64,000 nucleotides of DNA from an uncultured delta proteobacterium (GCA_903892415.1 CAITIQ010000394.1:25066-89065); one strand, 5' to 3'; positions 34,738 through 43,605 are shown, counted from the first letter of the stretch. Notes: a model not told the origin generated them from the letters alone. Translations and numbers: made by a program.

Positions 34738-35367
34738 TCAGCGGGGGTGATGCAGTGCTAGAGCAGCGCGCCCAGCGCTCAGGGCTCCAGCGGCAAAGAG
34801 CAGCGCTTGTCCTACACGCAGCGGCCACGGCGGTCGGCCAACGATGCCAAAGGCGGTGAACGCTAGTTGTGCGAGCAGCCCGAGCAGCAGCGCGTAGCTG
34901 AGGGCCCGCGGCCAACGTTGCGCTTGCGCTGCCACCACTCGCTGGGCACCCCAAGCAGCGTAAGCAACGCCCACCAATGTACCTATGTCAGCCAGGACTC
35001 CCGCTGGCTTGGATGACCAGAGCGGCACCAACGCCGAGTGAGGGGCGCGATAGGAGAGCACCAAATCCCCGAGCACTACGACTCCAACTAGTGCCAAAGC
35101 GACGGCCGCAACAGTGAAGGGCAAGGCAGCTCGCTGGTGCGGACCTTTGGCTCGCCAAGCACAAAAGGCCGCCACCGTCGTTGAAGCTACGACTGGCGGG
35201 TCTGACAACGCGAGCAACAAATCCAGCCGCGGTACCCGCCGAATCGTCGCATCGACCACCAGCAAAAGACATGCAGCGCAGGTCAGCGCGAAGGCAGCGC
35301 AAAGCGTAAACAGGGCCAGGCGCATTGCGCCCGAAGGCGAGCTGATCGAGGCGGAGTTCAACGCCAT
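34738..35367 (-). CDS. Integral membrane protein of unknown function
   Basis: The 209-residue product has about six hydrophobic spans (for example LALFTLCAAFALTCAACLLLVV and VAAVALALVGVVVLGDLVL in part) joined by short Arg-containing loops. I recognise no family. Its ATG follows the upstream lipoprotein stop after one base (TAGCATG), so the two are translationally coupled. Tandem hairpins follow its stop. Confidence 0.7.
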   Translation of the reverse strand: MALNSASISSPSGAMRLALFTLCAAFALTCAACLLLVVDATIRRVPRLDLLLALSDPPVVASTTVAAFCAWRAKGPHQRAALPFTVAAVALALVGVVVLGDLVLSYRAPHSALVPLWSSKPAGVLADIGTLVGVAYAAWGAQRVVAAQAQRWPRALSYALLLGLLAQLAFTAFGIVGRPPWPLRVGQALLFAAGALSAGRAALALHHPR

Positions 35368-35368
35368 G

Positions 35369-35881
35369 CTACTTGGTGGCTAGCGCCTCGACGTGCGCCT
35401 CGAGCGTGCCTTTGGCCTCATGCTTTGCGTACTCCTCGAACTTGGCGATCTTCAGCGCTGGGTCTTGCGCCTTGAGCTTGGAATAGGCCGTGAGCAGCGC
35501 CCGTACTCCTTCGACCGGCATGTCCTGCTTCCTCCCGGCGTCGAGTTGAGCACGCACATTGCCCGCGGCGAAGGCGGCCAGCATCAGCTGATCGAGGTCT
35601 CGCGTGGAGCCCTCAGCGGAGAGCAGCGACTCGCGATAGACCACCATCACCCGCGGACTTTCGCCCACGAAATTGACGATGGCTCGAGCATCCGCGCCCT
35701 TCTGCGGCTGCTTGAGGAAGGACTCGATCGCGAGGCGGATCTTGGCTTCAGCCTGTTCGGCGTCGGCCTGCTTCGGCGTCGTGGTGTCGGCTTGTGTCTT
35801 GCTTTCCGCTGGGGACGAGCCGCACGCGGCGAGGAGGAGAACGAGGCCAACTGTTGACCCGCGGGACTGAGACGAGCGCAT
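35369..35881 (-). CDS. Small helical lipoprotein
   Basis: The 170-residue product has a signal peptide with lipobox LAAC (Cys20), a polar linker to about residue 45, and a helical domain (AEAKIRLAIESFLKQPQKGADARAI in part). No family recognised. It is the first of a two-gene unit with the membrane protein and lies divergent to the truncated caspase-gene copy at 35925. Confidence 0.7.
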   Translation of the reverse strand: MRSSQSRGSTVGLVLLLAACGSSPAESKTQADTTTPKQADAEQAEAKIRLAIESFLKQPQKGADARAIVNFVGESPRVMVVYRESLLSAEGSTRDLDQLMLAAFAAGNVRAQLDAGRKQDMPVEGVRALLTAYSKLKAQDPALKIAKFEEYAKHEAKGTLEAHVEALATK

Positions 35882-35924
35882 GAAGGGGCTCCGAGGTAAA
35901 GGTTGCCGCGAGTGTAACGGCCTT

Positions 35925-36004
35925 GCGCTGAAATCCCGCTGCTATTGTGATGGGCGCCTGGGAGAACTACGTTGTGACGGTGACCACCGCGGCCTCACCG
36001 CAGC
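35925..36004 (+). pseudogene. Truncated copy of the caspase-like gene's 5' end
   Basis: 35925-35955 is identical to 37218-37248 (31 bases); the next 31 bases match with seven differences and include the same GTGACGGTGACC start region. Then 93 bases (exactly 31 codons, covering the signal peptide) are missing, and 35987-36004 matches 37373-37390 in 17 of 18 bases. After this the frame runs on as unrelated sequence antisense to the methyltransferase. It is best read as a decayed duplicate of the promoter, ribosome binding site and first codons of the caspase-like gene. Confidence 0.75.
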
Positions 36005-36050
36005 GAGAGCCGCGGGCACGCGGCGCCCTCGCGCGGCCCGCACTGGGTCG

Positions 36051-37106
36051 TCAGCACTCGCCTGAGAGCGGGTTGCCCGCACGCACCGTCGCCAGGACGC
36101 ACTGGATCACAGCTAAGTCTTCGTCAGCGAGGCGCTGGTAACGCTCGATGAAGTCCGGACGGACCTGGCGGAGGTAGGTTTCGTCGGCGCGGATCAGGAC
36201 GTCCTCCTTGGCGATCTCGAAGCCTGCGACCCGCGCACAGCGTAGAAATTCACTGTATCGAACGCGATTCGTGGTGACGATGTGTGAGAACATCAGGTCC
36301 CATAGCCAATCCGGACAAGTGAGGAAGTCGAGTGGTCGATCCGTCTTGGAGAAGGCGTTGTGCCCGGCCAGGTCGATGTTGTTGACAAAACAACCGTTCG
36401 GCTTGAGCGCAGCGAACGTTGCTCGGAACATTACGGCCGGGTCGTCAACGTGCTCCGCCACGTCGTTCGCGTAGGCGAAGTCGACGGGCTCGGGCACTCC
36501 ACTCACCTCGAACAACCCGACGGTATGGTGCAACCGGTTCGCGTCGAGGACGAGGCGCCCTCCACGCAGTTCGGCGACGTCCCCAGCTCTTACCGTCCCC
36601 GGCAAAAGACGATCGAGGGTCTCGAACAGCTTCAGAGCGCGTTCGTCGAGCTGCACAGAATCAAACCGCTCGACCGTGTACATCTTCTTGGCTCCCGCCT
36701 TGAGGAAGCAGTACGCAACGGCGACATCATCGCCAGGACCGAGCTCGAGTCCTACCCGGCCCGTGACGTTCCCGACCGCCGTCCGCATTGTCTGGAAGAT
36801 ATCGAGGACGTGCGCTGCGTGAGCATCCAGACGGCGGTTGCTCCAATCCTCCCCACCGCGATCCAGCCCCCCGCGAATCTTATGGACAAGGTCCGTCAAA
36901 CCCAAGCGCTTGGACTGGTTTCGGGCGATCGCAGTGAGGATGTTTGGGAGAGAGAGCCGGACCGTTGTGCCGGACAAGGAGGGACGGCTAGGGACAGCGA
37001 CGTTGTTGCCAATGGGGGCGGGGGAGCAGCCCTCCCCGTCATTGACGGACGTTGTGGTTGAGCGCGGCTTCAAGCTTGCTGTGGTGCCAGGCGTTGTGTT
37101 CGTCAT
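36051..37106 (-). CDS. Class I SAM-dependent methyltransferase
   Basis: The product (up to 351 residues) has the SAM-binding motif VGLELGPGDDVAVA, followed by YTVERFDSVQ, and the post-motif segment YANDVAEHVDDPAVMFRA and LKPNGCFVNNIDL, typical of methyltransferases of surface-glycan or small-molecule type. ATG 37106 is the last start before the caspase gene; the Thr/Ser-rich first 50 residues suggest the true start may lie later, near LPNILTAIARN. It is bracketed by direct repeats of the caspase gene's 5' end, suggesting insertion or a duplication event here. Confidence 0.8.
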   Translation of the reverse strand: MTNTTPGTTASLKPRSTTTSVNDGEGCSPAPIGNNVAVPSRPSLSGTTVRLSLPNILTAIARNQSKRLGLTDLVHKIRGGLDRGGEDWSNRRLDAHAAHVLDIFQTMRTAVGNVTGRVGLELGPGDDVAVAYCFLKAGAKKMYTVERFDSVQLDERALKLFETLDRLLPGTVRAGDVAELRGGRLVLDANRLHHTVGLFEVSGVPEPVDFAYANDVAEHVDDPAVMFRATFAALKPNGCFVNNIDLAGHNAFSKTDRPLDFLTCPDWLWDLMFSHIVTTNRVRYSEFLRCARVAGFEIAKEDVLIRADETYLRQVRPDFIERYQRLADEDLAVIQCVLATVRAGNPLSGEC

Positions 37107-37217
37107 GGCTGGGGCGCAGCAAGAGCAGCACCACGCGGCAAAAGCGCGGCAATCGCCGTTGGCTGCTTGTCCTTCAACTTGGCACGAGTGTGCGCTGGTG
37201 ACGCATGAGGCAATTCG

Positions 37218-37279
37218 GCGCTGAAATCCCGCTGCTATTGTGATGGGCACCAAGGAGTATGACGTTGTGACGGTGACCA
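37218..37279 (+). repeat. Intact copy of the direct repeat flanking the methyltransferase
   Basis: This 62-base stretch holds the promoter-proximal region, AAGGAG (37252-37257) and GTG start (37267) of the caspase-like gene. It matches 35925-35986 in 55 of 62 positions. The two copies are in the same orientation and 1.29 kb apart. Confidence 0.85.
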
Positions 37280-38562
37280 TTTCCCGCAGAGCTGCGCTCT
37301 CGTTGGGTATGTCGGCGACGAGCGCGGTGCTTTGGGGCTGTGAAGGAAAAGCCAGCCGGCTTGGCGCGGGCGCCGCGGTCTCACCGCAGCAGGACGAGCG
37401 CTTGGGGACTTCGCCGCCGAAGGCCGCGCAAGCGAGCGTTTGGTTGCCCGAAAAGACGCGCGCCTTCGTGGTTTGTCTCGGTCGCTTCCAAGGCGAGCCG
37501 GAGGGCCAATCCACTTGGTCGCTCACCGAACGCAATGACCCTGCTTTCGTCGACCTTTTGCGCACACGAGGCGTTCCCACTAAGCAGCTGGTGCACCTCG
37601 CCGACCAAGCTGCCACGAGCGAGGCCATTCAAACGCAGCTGGCGGCGCTGCTCGCGCAGTCCAAGCCGGAGGAGACGTTGCTCCTCTACGTGGGATCACA
37701 CGGCTCCTACAAGGCCAAGACCGATGCGCATGGCTTTTCTTCGTTCGATGGCCATCTGCCCGTAGAGACGCTCTTCGCGCCGCTGGAGAGCAGCTTTCGC
37801 GGGGCGCGCGTCCTCTTGTTCTCGGACACCTGCTACTCCGGCGGCTTCGTCGAGAAGGCGGAGCAAAATGTGAAGCGGCGCAGCGGTGAGGGCTTTGCGT
37901 ACGGCGCGGTGAGCTCGACCGGGCCGCACGAGGTCGCGTGGAGCGGCTGGCGCTTCGTCGATTTGCTGATGCGGGCCTTCTCCGGCAACCCGGTGGTCGA
38001 CGAGGATGCAGACGGCGTGGTCTCGCTTTCGGACCTCGCGAATTACGCCAGTCGCCACATGGCCTTCATCGCCGAGGGCCGATCGATCTCGCTGATCAGC
38101 CCGGGGCTTTCACCGAGCTACGCGTTGGCCAAAGCGGCTCGCAAGAGCCACCCTCGCGTTGGCGAGCGGCTCGAGGTGGAGTGGCCCGCGCCGCCCGCCG
38201 GTAGCAGCGAACGCGGAAGTTTTTACGCGGCCGAGGTGATCGAGGCCCGCGGCGAAGAACTCAAGGTCCACTACACCGCCAACCTCAAGACCGAGTCGGA
38301 TGAATGGGTCTCGCAACAACGAACGCGCCCGTTCCGCCCGGCGCAATACGAGGAAGGCGCCGCAGTGTCCGTCAAAGCGAGTTCCAAGAAGTGGTACCCC
38401 GCGCGCGTGAAGGCCCGCTTCGAATCGCTGCATCTTTGCAGCTACGACGGTTGGTCGAGCGAGTACGACGAGTGGTTCGGCCCGAGCCGTATTCGCGCGG
38501 CGCAAGGTGAGTCGGTCGAGGCGACCGCACTCCCGGCCCCTTCCGACGATCTGCCCAAGTAA
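37267..38562 (+). CDS. Caspase-like (C14) lipoprotein with C-terminal Tudor/SH3-like domain
   Basis: This 431-residue protein has a twin-arginine signal (ISRRAALSLG) with lipobox LWGC (Cys25). The caspase-fold domain (about 60-290) has the catalytic His145 in YVGSHGSY and Cys189 in FSDTCYSGG, the classic dyad. The C-terminal part (about 300-415) has two Tudor/chromo-barrel-like repeats (AAEVIEARGEELKVHY and YDGWSSEYDEWFGPSRI). I chose GTG 37267 because AAGGAG lies nine bases upstream; ATG 37243 has no such site. An exported caspase is unusual. It converges with the ankyrin gene. Confidence 0.85.
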   Translation: MTVTISRRAALSLGMSATSAVLWGCEGKASRLGAGAAVSPQQDERLGTSPPKAAQASVWLPEKTRAFVVCLGRFQGEPEGQSTWSLTERNDPAFVDLLRTRGVPTKQLVHLADQAATSEAIQTQLAALLAQSKPEETLLLYVGSHGSYKAKTDAHGFSSFDGHLPVETLFAPLESSFRGARVLLFSDTCYSGGFVEKAEQNVKRRSGEGFAYGAVSSTGPHEVAWSGWRFVDLLMRAFSGNPVVDEDADGVVSLSDLANYASRHMAFIAEGRSISLISPGLSPSYALAKAARKSHPRVGERLEVEWPAPPAGSSERGSFYAAEVIEARGEELKVHYTANLKTESDEWVSQQRTRPFRPAQYEEGAAVSVKASSKKWYPARVKARFESLHLCSYDGWSSEYDEWFGPSRIRAAQGESVEATALPAPSDDLPK

Positions 38563-38578
38563 GGAGCTCCGCACGCCC

Positions 38579-39688
38579 TCAGCGTTTGTACGTGGGCTTG
38601 CTAAGCGTTATCGGCGTTGGGTTCTTCAGCACCCACGCCACCGAAAGCCGCGCCAGCGTAGCGTTCGACGCGTCTTCACGCTGCAGTGACTTGACCGCAG
38701 CGCGCAGATCACAAAGCTCTTCTTCGCCAAGCGCAACCTGCGTCTGCACGTGGCCGAGCTGCGCCTCGGCCATCGCGTCGTAGTGTGCGTCCCAGTTGCA
38801 ACCACCGTTGCGCTGCAGCTCATCGCCAATCCGGCCGCTGATGCGAATGACCTCGCCTTGGACGGTCTTGGCTGGACCGGAGGAGGGGACGAGCAGCTGC
38901 CACAGCTCGGCGTGCTGCTTCTGCCAAGTGCTAGCCGTGACCGTGATCGGCTCGCTGCCGACGTGGAGCCGACGTGGCAAGGGTTTCTCCACCGACAGCA
39001 GCCCGCACAACGTGTCGAGGGCTGAAGAGCCCGCCTGGAGCAACTCAGCGTCGAGCTTCGCGCGGTGAAAATCGAAGGTCGTAGCGAGCTTGCGCACGTA
39101 ATCCCGCGCCTTGCTCGAGACGGTAGCCCCCGCTCGTAGCAGGGCCTCAGCGATCGCGGCGAGCCTTGGCAGGTCGATGTTCGATGCGCGCAACAGCGCA
39201 TATTCGAGCGGCGTGTGTTGGTTCTGGTCGACAGCGTTGCACTCGACACCGTGCGCGAGCAGCGTGCGCACAGCCTCGAGGTTCTTCCCGTCTGCGGCGC
39301 AGTGAAGCGGCGTTGATCCCTCTTTGTTGCGAGCATCCGCCTGACAGCCGATCTCCAACAGCAAGGCCACCGGCAACGTCTTCCACACCCGGCGAGACCA
39401 AGCGTGCAGCGCCGTATTGCCGTACTTATCGACCGCGTGCACATCGGCGCCTTGCGCCACCAGCCAGCGCGCGAGTTCGACCGTGCAGCCGCTCATCATC
39501 AGCGCGGTCTCCTCCATGTAGCCGCCGCGCGCGTCGATGGCACATCGAGCAAAGACCGCCTTCACTGCCTCCAGATCGAAGGGAGAAGCCTGCAGCAGCT
39601 GTGGGAAGTCCTTCGGTAACTTCTTTAACTTTGCTGCAGAGCTGGCCGTCTTGCGTGCTTTGCCGCCCGCTTTGCCGGAGGTTTCCAT
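38579..39688 (-). CDS. Ankyrin-repeat protein
   Basis: This 369-residue soluble protein has a Lys-rich N terminus, then four to five ankyrin repeats (about 60-195), with GYMEETALMMSGCTVELARWL, DKYGNTALHAWS, NKEGSTPLHCAADG and DQNQHTPLEYAL giving the repeat consensus. The C-terminal 150 residues (HVGSEPITVTASTW onward) are an unassigned domain. Ankyrin repeats mediate protein binding. No signal peptide. It converges with the caspase-like gene; a functional link is not shown. Confidence 0.85.
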   Translation of the reverse strand: METSGKAGGKARKTASSAAKLKKLPKDFPQLLQASPFDLEAVKAVFARCAIDARGGYMEETALMMSGCTVELARWLVAQGADVHAVDKYGNTALHAWSRRVWKTLPVALLLEIGCQADARNKEGSTPLHCAADGKNLEAVRTLLAHGVECNAVDQNQHTPLEYALLRASNIDLPRLAAIAEALLRAGATVSSKARDYVRKLATTFDFHRAKLDAELLQAGSSALDTLCGLLSVEKPLPRRLHVGSEPITVTASTWQKQHAELWQLLVPSSGPAKTVQGEVIRISGRIGDELQRNGGCNWDAHYDAMAEAQLGHVQTQVALGEEELCDLRAAVKSLQREDASNATLARLSVAWVLKNPTPITLSKPTYKR

Positions 39689-39903
39689 CGGCGCAGCCTA
39701 GCTCTGGAGCGGGGAGGAAGCGCAGGAATGAAGGGGCGCCGTTGGGCGTAGTGCCGCTTCCAATGTTGCGGAGAGAATTTGGGGCGATCGTTGGTTGAGT
39801 GGTGGTGTCTCCTAGCCGCCAGAGGAACGAGGAATTCACTCGCCGCTCTCTCTTCATTTTGAATCGGACCTCCGTCCGGTGCGCCCTTTGATAGCCTGCC
39901 TCG
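39689..39903. other. Divergent intergenic region, nothing specific
   Basis: The 215 bases between the ankyrin gene (minus) and the AraC-type gene (plus) must hold both promoters. I see no convincing -35/-10 pair, repeat or RNA structure. Confidence 0.5.
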
Positions 39904-40779
39904 GTGTTGCTTATCCGACGTACCCATTCGCTCCTGGGGACCGACGCTGAGCGAGTGGTGGCGGCGCTGCAAAGCCCGGGGCTGCGCGTGTACGTCGCGC
40001 GGATGCGAGGTGGACTGGTCCTCGACACCGGGATCCTCGGGATCTCACCGCAACAGGCCGTTTTGGGCTCCAGCGCGGTCTCGATTCAGCTCGAGGGTAC
40101 GTTGGGAGTCCGTGCCTTGGGGCGCGAGCACCCGGTGGATGAGGGTTCGGTCGCCGTGATGAGGGTTCAGGCTTGGAACGAACGCTGGGAAGGCGACTTT
40201 CGCGTGCTGGTCTTGGAGTGGTCGAAGCCGCTCGAGCAGCCGCTACCCAACCTTGACGCGAGTCGCATTGGTCCGTCCGATCGCCAAGCGTTTAGCCGCT
40301 TCGCGACCCGCATCGAGGCTGGGGAGCTTTCAGGCGAGCTCGCGGCGCATGCGGTGGTTGACGCGATTCGGAGACTGAACGCCCTTGGGATCGCGGTTCC
40401 GCAACCAAGCGTAGAGAGCCTCTACCAAGGGGCTCCAAAAGGGGCGCAGGAGCTCGCCCAAGCGCTGGGCGACGTGCTCAGCGGTCTGCATCTGGCTCCG
40501 CAAACCGAGGAACTCGCCGCCGCGCTCGGACTCTCCGTACGCCAGGTGAATCGTCGGCTGCAGTCGCTCGGTGAGTGGCTGCCAAGCTATTCGAGACCGC
40601 AGGCCTGGCGACGCCAACTAACGCTCATCCGCTCGACGGTCGCCGCGAGCTTCTTGACGCGCAAAGATGTTCCCCTCGAAGTCGTGGCACGCTCGCTCGG
40701 CTACGGCTCCTCGCGCGCGCTTCTGCTCGCGTTGTCTCAGGCAGGACTGCCGGCGCCCAACGTTCTCCGCTCGGCTTGA
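39904..40779 (+). CDS. AraC-like transcriptional regulator
   Basis: This 291-residue protein has an N-terminal ligand-binding-like beta domain (LRVYVARMRGGLVL.. SIQLEGTLGVRALG) and a C-terminal pair of helix-turn-helix units: ELAAALGLSVRQVNRRLQSLG and VPLEVVARSLGYGSSRALLLAL. The second motif diverges from the usual AraC signature (no clear P-x-x-Y/FR). GTG 39904 is the only reasonable start. The target is unknown. Confidence 0.8.
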   Translation: MLLIRRTHSLLGTDAERVVAALQSPGLRVYVARMRGGLVLDTGILGISPQQAVLGSSAVSIQLEGTLGVRALGREHPVDEGSVAVMRVQAWNERWEGDFRVLVLEWSKPLEQPLPNLDASRIGPSDRQAFSRFATRIEAGELSGELAAHAVVDAIRRLNALGIAVPQPSVESLYQGAPKGAQELAQALGDVLSGLHLAPQTEELAAALGLSVRQVNRRLQSLGEWLPSYSRPQAWRRQLTLIRSTVAASFLTRKDVPLEVVARSLGYGSSRALLLALSQAGLPAPNVLRSA

Positions 40780-40809
40780 ACGCGACCAGAACGCGCGCAG
40801 GAGCTTGCG

Positions 40810-41391
40810 TCAGGGCTCGTTAGGGGCAGGGCCGAACAATCGGCCCAGCTCGAGCTCGACCGCCTCGAACGGTGCGATACGCGCAACCGCCGTGTGGTCG
40901 AAGGTGCCGGCGTCGACCCACACGCCGTCGCGCAGCTGTAAGGCCTCGAGCGTGCGAGCCTGCGGATCGATCAGCCAGTAGAAGGGGACCGCATAGCGAG
41001 CGTATATGTGGCGCTTCGTCACGCGGTCGTGCGCCGCATTCGACGGCGAAAGAACCTCGCATACCCAGTCGGGCCGCACATCGATCGGGCGCTTGTCCCA
41101 GGGGTCGCTCAAGCGATCACGTAACCAGCCAGCCATATCGGGGCGGACGATCTGATGTTCTTCGAGTCTCACGTCCACTTCGGGAAAGATCCACCAACCG
41201 CCCGGTCCACCACGCCCGTCATCATCGTGAAACGGACCACCCACGAAACGACCGAGACCGCGCTGCACATTCGAGTGTCGGGGCAGCACGGAAGGGAGCG
41301 TTACTAACGTACCGTGGATGATCTCAGCCTTCACGACCTCGCCGAGCGCGACGAGGTCGTCATAGGTCGCGAGCTTGCGCGCAGCATCCAT
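40810..41391 (-). CDS. Uma2-family (DUF820) putative nuclease
   Basis: This 193-residue protein is of the Uma2 family, which has a PD-(D/E)XK nuclease fold. Family motifs are TYDDLVALGE, the core VRPDMAGWLRDRL, and DWVCEVLSPSN..D..TKRHIYARYAVPFYWLIDP, holding the Asp, Glu and Lys expected at the active site, and ending RTLEALQLRDGVW. These genes are abundant in cyanobacteria and Myxococcota, often stand-alone; the in vivo role is unknown. No restriction-modification partner is seen. Confidence 0.9.
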   Translation of the reverse strand: MDAARKLATYDDLVALGEVVKAEIIHGTLVTLPSVLPRHSNVQRGLGRFVGGPFHDDDGRGGPGGWWIFPEVDVRLEEHQIVRPDMAGWLRDRLSDPWDKRPIDVRPDWVCEVLSPSNAAHDRVTKRHIYARYAVPFYWLIDPQARTLEALQLRDGVWVDAGTFDHTAVARIAPFEAVELELGRLFGPAPNEP

Positions 41392-41446
41392 CGGCTGAGA
41401 GAATAGCAGTGGAGCTTGGCACGGTCAGCTCTGGCTCGTGTATGGG

Positions 41447-41478
41447 CCGACCATCCTTCGGTCCGACCATCCTTCGGT
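41447..41478. repeat. Two tandem 16-bp repeats after a lipoprotein gene
   Basis: CCGACCATCCTTCGGT occurs twice head to tail (41447-41462 and 41463-41478), a few bases after the stop of the minus-strand lipoprotein gene. Each unit can fold by CCGA/TCGG pairing. A weak terminator or a slippage product is possible. Confidence 0.7.
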
Positions 41479-41481
41479 GCG

Positions 41482-41961
41482 TCAGCGACTTCCAATCGTG
41501 ACGCAACCGCTCTGGATGACAACGGCTTTCATCTGCGCGGTCACGATGATCTTCGTAATGGGCGCGTACTTCGCGTCGACGATGATGACCTCGTCGCCGT
41601 CTTTGGCGCGCTCCTCCATGCTGGTGTTGCTCCCGATCGAGGTGTTCAGGTCCGAGTCGTTGTTGCGTTCGAGGCGGAGGTTTACTGGCTTTGCGCACGT
41701 ATTCTCAATGCGGACGCGCTCGCGCGGCGGCGGCCCCTCGGGCTCCTTTGGTTGGGTTGGCGGGGAAGCGTCGTTGCTCGACGGGTCGGGGGACGCCGGC
41801 TTTCCCGGAACGGTTGAGTCTTCGGTCGCGGACGAGCCCGTCTGGTCGGTAGGCGACGCTTGTCGAGGTTCAGAGACCGGCTTCGTGGGACCCGCACAAC
41901 CTGCAAGGATGCCCAACAGAACCGTAGTGGACAGAGTCGAGCACCTGAACAATCGCTTCAT
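41482..41961 (-). CDS. Small lipoprotein of unknown function
   Basis: The 159-residue product has lipobox LAGC (Cys22), a Pro/Ser/Glu-rich linker to about residue 80, then a compact beta domain with one Cys pair (ENTCAKPVNLRLER and QSGCVTIG). The domain pattern, ENTC..PV.L...., resembles small bacterial surface domains but no family is recognised. The signal-peptide codons share 23 of 24 bases with those of the gene at 23446-24648. Confidence 0.7.
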   Translation of the reverse strand: MKRLFRCSTLSTTVLLGILAGCAGPTKPVSEPRQASPTDQTGSSATEDSTVPGKPASPDPSSNDASPPTQPKEPEGPPPRERVRIENTCAKPVNLRLERNNDSDLNTSIGSNTSMEERAKDGDEVIIVDAKYAPITKIIVTAQMKAVVIQSGCVTIGSR

Positions 41962-42065
41962 CTCGCAGACCTTTCGTCGGGCGTGCCTCGCCCGAGCGTA
42001 GAGTGGCGCGGGCGGAGCAATCGATCACTCCATTGGGCGTTCCCAGCCAGACTTCGGAGGCAACC

Positions 42066-43174
42066 CTACCCGCGGCAGCGCTTTGCGCGCTCGAGCAGCA
42101 GCTCTCGTTCACGGCTGTTTTGAGCGAGCGCTGCCGCCCGTTCGAATTCGCTGCGGGCCTCGGTTGGGCGGTCCAGTTTCAGCAGCAGGTCGGCGCGGAC
42201 GCTCGGCAGCAGGTGGTAGGCGCGGAGGGCGGGCTCGTCCAGCAGCGCCTCCACGAGCTCGAGGCCGGCGGCCGGACCGAAGGCCATGCCCACCGCCACG
42301 GCGCGATTCAGTTCGACGATCGGTGACCCGCTGAGCTCGAACAGTGCATCGTAGAGCGCGACGATCGCGTGCCAGTCGGTCTCCGACGCCGTGCGGGCGC
42401 GCGCATGGCACGCCACGATCGCGGCCTGGAGCGCATAAGGTCCAAGCGGTCGAGCGAGCGACTCGGAGCGGTTGAGCGCCGCAAGTCCGCGCTGAATCAG
42501 CAGCCGGTCCCAGCGCCCACGGTCCTGATCGAGCAGCAGGATCGGCGCGCCGGCAGCATCGACGCGGGCCCGCGCACGCGATGCGTGCAGCTCCATCAAG
42601 GCGACGAGGCCGTGCGCCTCCGCTTCGTTCGGCACGAGCTCCGCGAGGATTCGGCCCAGCCGCAGGGCCTCCTCACAAAGCTCGAGCCGCATCCAGTGAT
42701 CGTCGGCTCGGGCGCGAGGAAGGCGCGGGCGATCTCCTCCGTGGTCAGGCCGCCGAGCAGGCGCAGCGTGAGCGCGACGCGAGCTTCGGCTGAGAGCACG
42801 GGGTGGCAGGCGATGAAGACGAGGCGGAGCAGATCGTCATCCACAACCTCGTCGGCGGCCGTCTCGAAGTCGGGAAGCCAAACAGCATTCTGTGAGGCCG
42901 CCTCGAGGGCGTCGTGGTTGCGCTCGGTCATGCGCTGCCGGCGCAACTTGTCGATCGCCCGATGTTTGGCGCTGGTCATCAGCCACGCGCCCGGGTTCTG
43001 CGGAATCCCGCTCTCGGGCCAGCGTTCCAGCGCCGTGATCAGCGTCTCTTGGGCGATATCTTCTGCCAGCCCGACGTCGCGAACCATCCGCACGAGGCCG
43101 CCGAGCAGCCTGGCCGATTCGATGCGCCAGACCGCCTCGATGGCCTGGCGCGCGACGTGAGCCGACTCGCTCAT
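42066..43174 (-). pseudogene. ECF42-type sigma factor gene, broken by internal deletion
   Basis: The 5' part (43174 to about 42695) encodes sigma regions 2 and 4 (ITALERWPESGIPQNPGAW, ARVALTLRLLGGLTTEEIARAF) up to APEPTI. The 3' part (42692-42066), in another frame, encodes the TPR-like C-terminal domain of the ECF42/DUF6596 family (MRLELCEEALRLGRIL, RRGLAALNRSE-like, LLLDQDRGRWDR). Family members have about 55 residues between these points, including the second DNA-recognition segment and a VVYLIFNEGY stretch, absent here. A deletion of roughly 160 bases with a frameshift explains both frames. Confidence 0.85.
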
Positions 43175-43605
43175 GGTTTACGTTGTTGCTCCAGTTCTCG
43201 GCGCAGGCTTTCTTCCTGGGCGCGTAGCTCCGGTGTGAAATCCGCGCCGAAGTCCTCGGCCTCGAACACCGGTCGCAGCTCCAGAATCGCTTCCTCGCCG
43301 GGCATCGGATCGGGACAACGCCGGGCCCACTCGACCGCTTCGGCCATGGTTTTCACCTGCCACAGCCAATAGCCAGCGATCAGCTCCTTCGTCTCGGCGA
43401 AGGGGCCGTCGACCACGGTCTTTTTGCCGCCGGAGAACAGCACACGCTGGCCTTTGGCGCTCGGGTGGAGGCCGTCGCCGCCGAGCATCACCCCCGCTTT
43501 GACCAACTCTTCATTGTACTTGCCCATCGCGGTGAGCAGTTCCTCGCTCGGCATAGCGCCCGCTTCGGAGTTTTTCGTCGCCTTGACGATGACCATGACT
43601 CTCAT
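43171..43605 (-). CDS. YCII-related DGPF-domain protein
   Basis: This 144-residue protein has the YCII fold with the name-giving DGPF motif in VVDGPFAETKELIAGYWLW. ATG 43605 is fixed by AAGGAG at 43613-43618 (read on the minus strand). DGPF genes are the hallmark partners of ECF42 sigma factors; here the stop overlaps the sigma start (ATGA). The biochemical role is unknown. The gene itself looks intact, unlike its sigma partner. Confidence 0.92.
   Translation of the reverse strand: MRVMVIVKATKNSEAGAMPSEELLTAMGKYNEELVKAGVMLGGDGLHPSAKGQRVLFSGGKKTVVDGPFAETKELIAGYWLWQVKTMAEAVEWARRCPDPMPGEEAILELRPVFEAEDFGADFTPELRAQEESLRRELEQQRKP

Noticed and set aside
36051..37106. Mobile element carrying the methyltransferase between direct repeats
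   Set aside because: No transposase, inverted ends or short target duplication; the 62-base repeats are decayed gene sequence, so insertion by a mobile element is not supported.
37180..37195. Sigma-54-like TGGCACGAGTGTGCGC before the caspase-like gene
   Set aside because: The GC element is not at the required ten-base spacing.
37107..37628. N-terminal extension of the methyltransferase frame
   Set aside because: It is antisense to the caspase-like gene and reads as Ser/Arg/Cys-rich noise.
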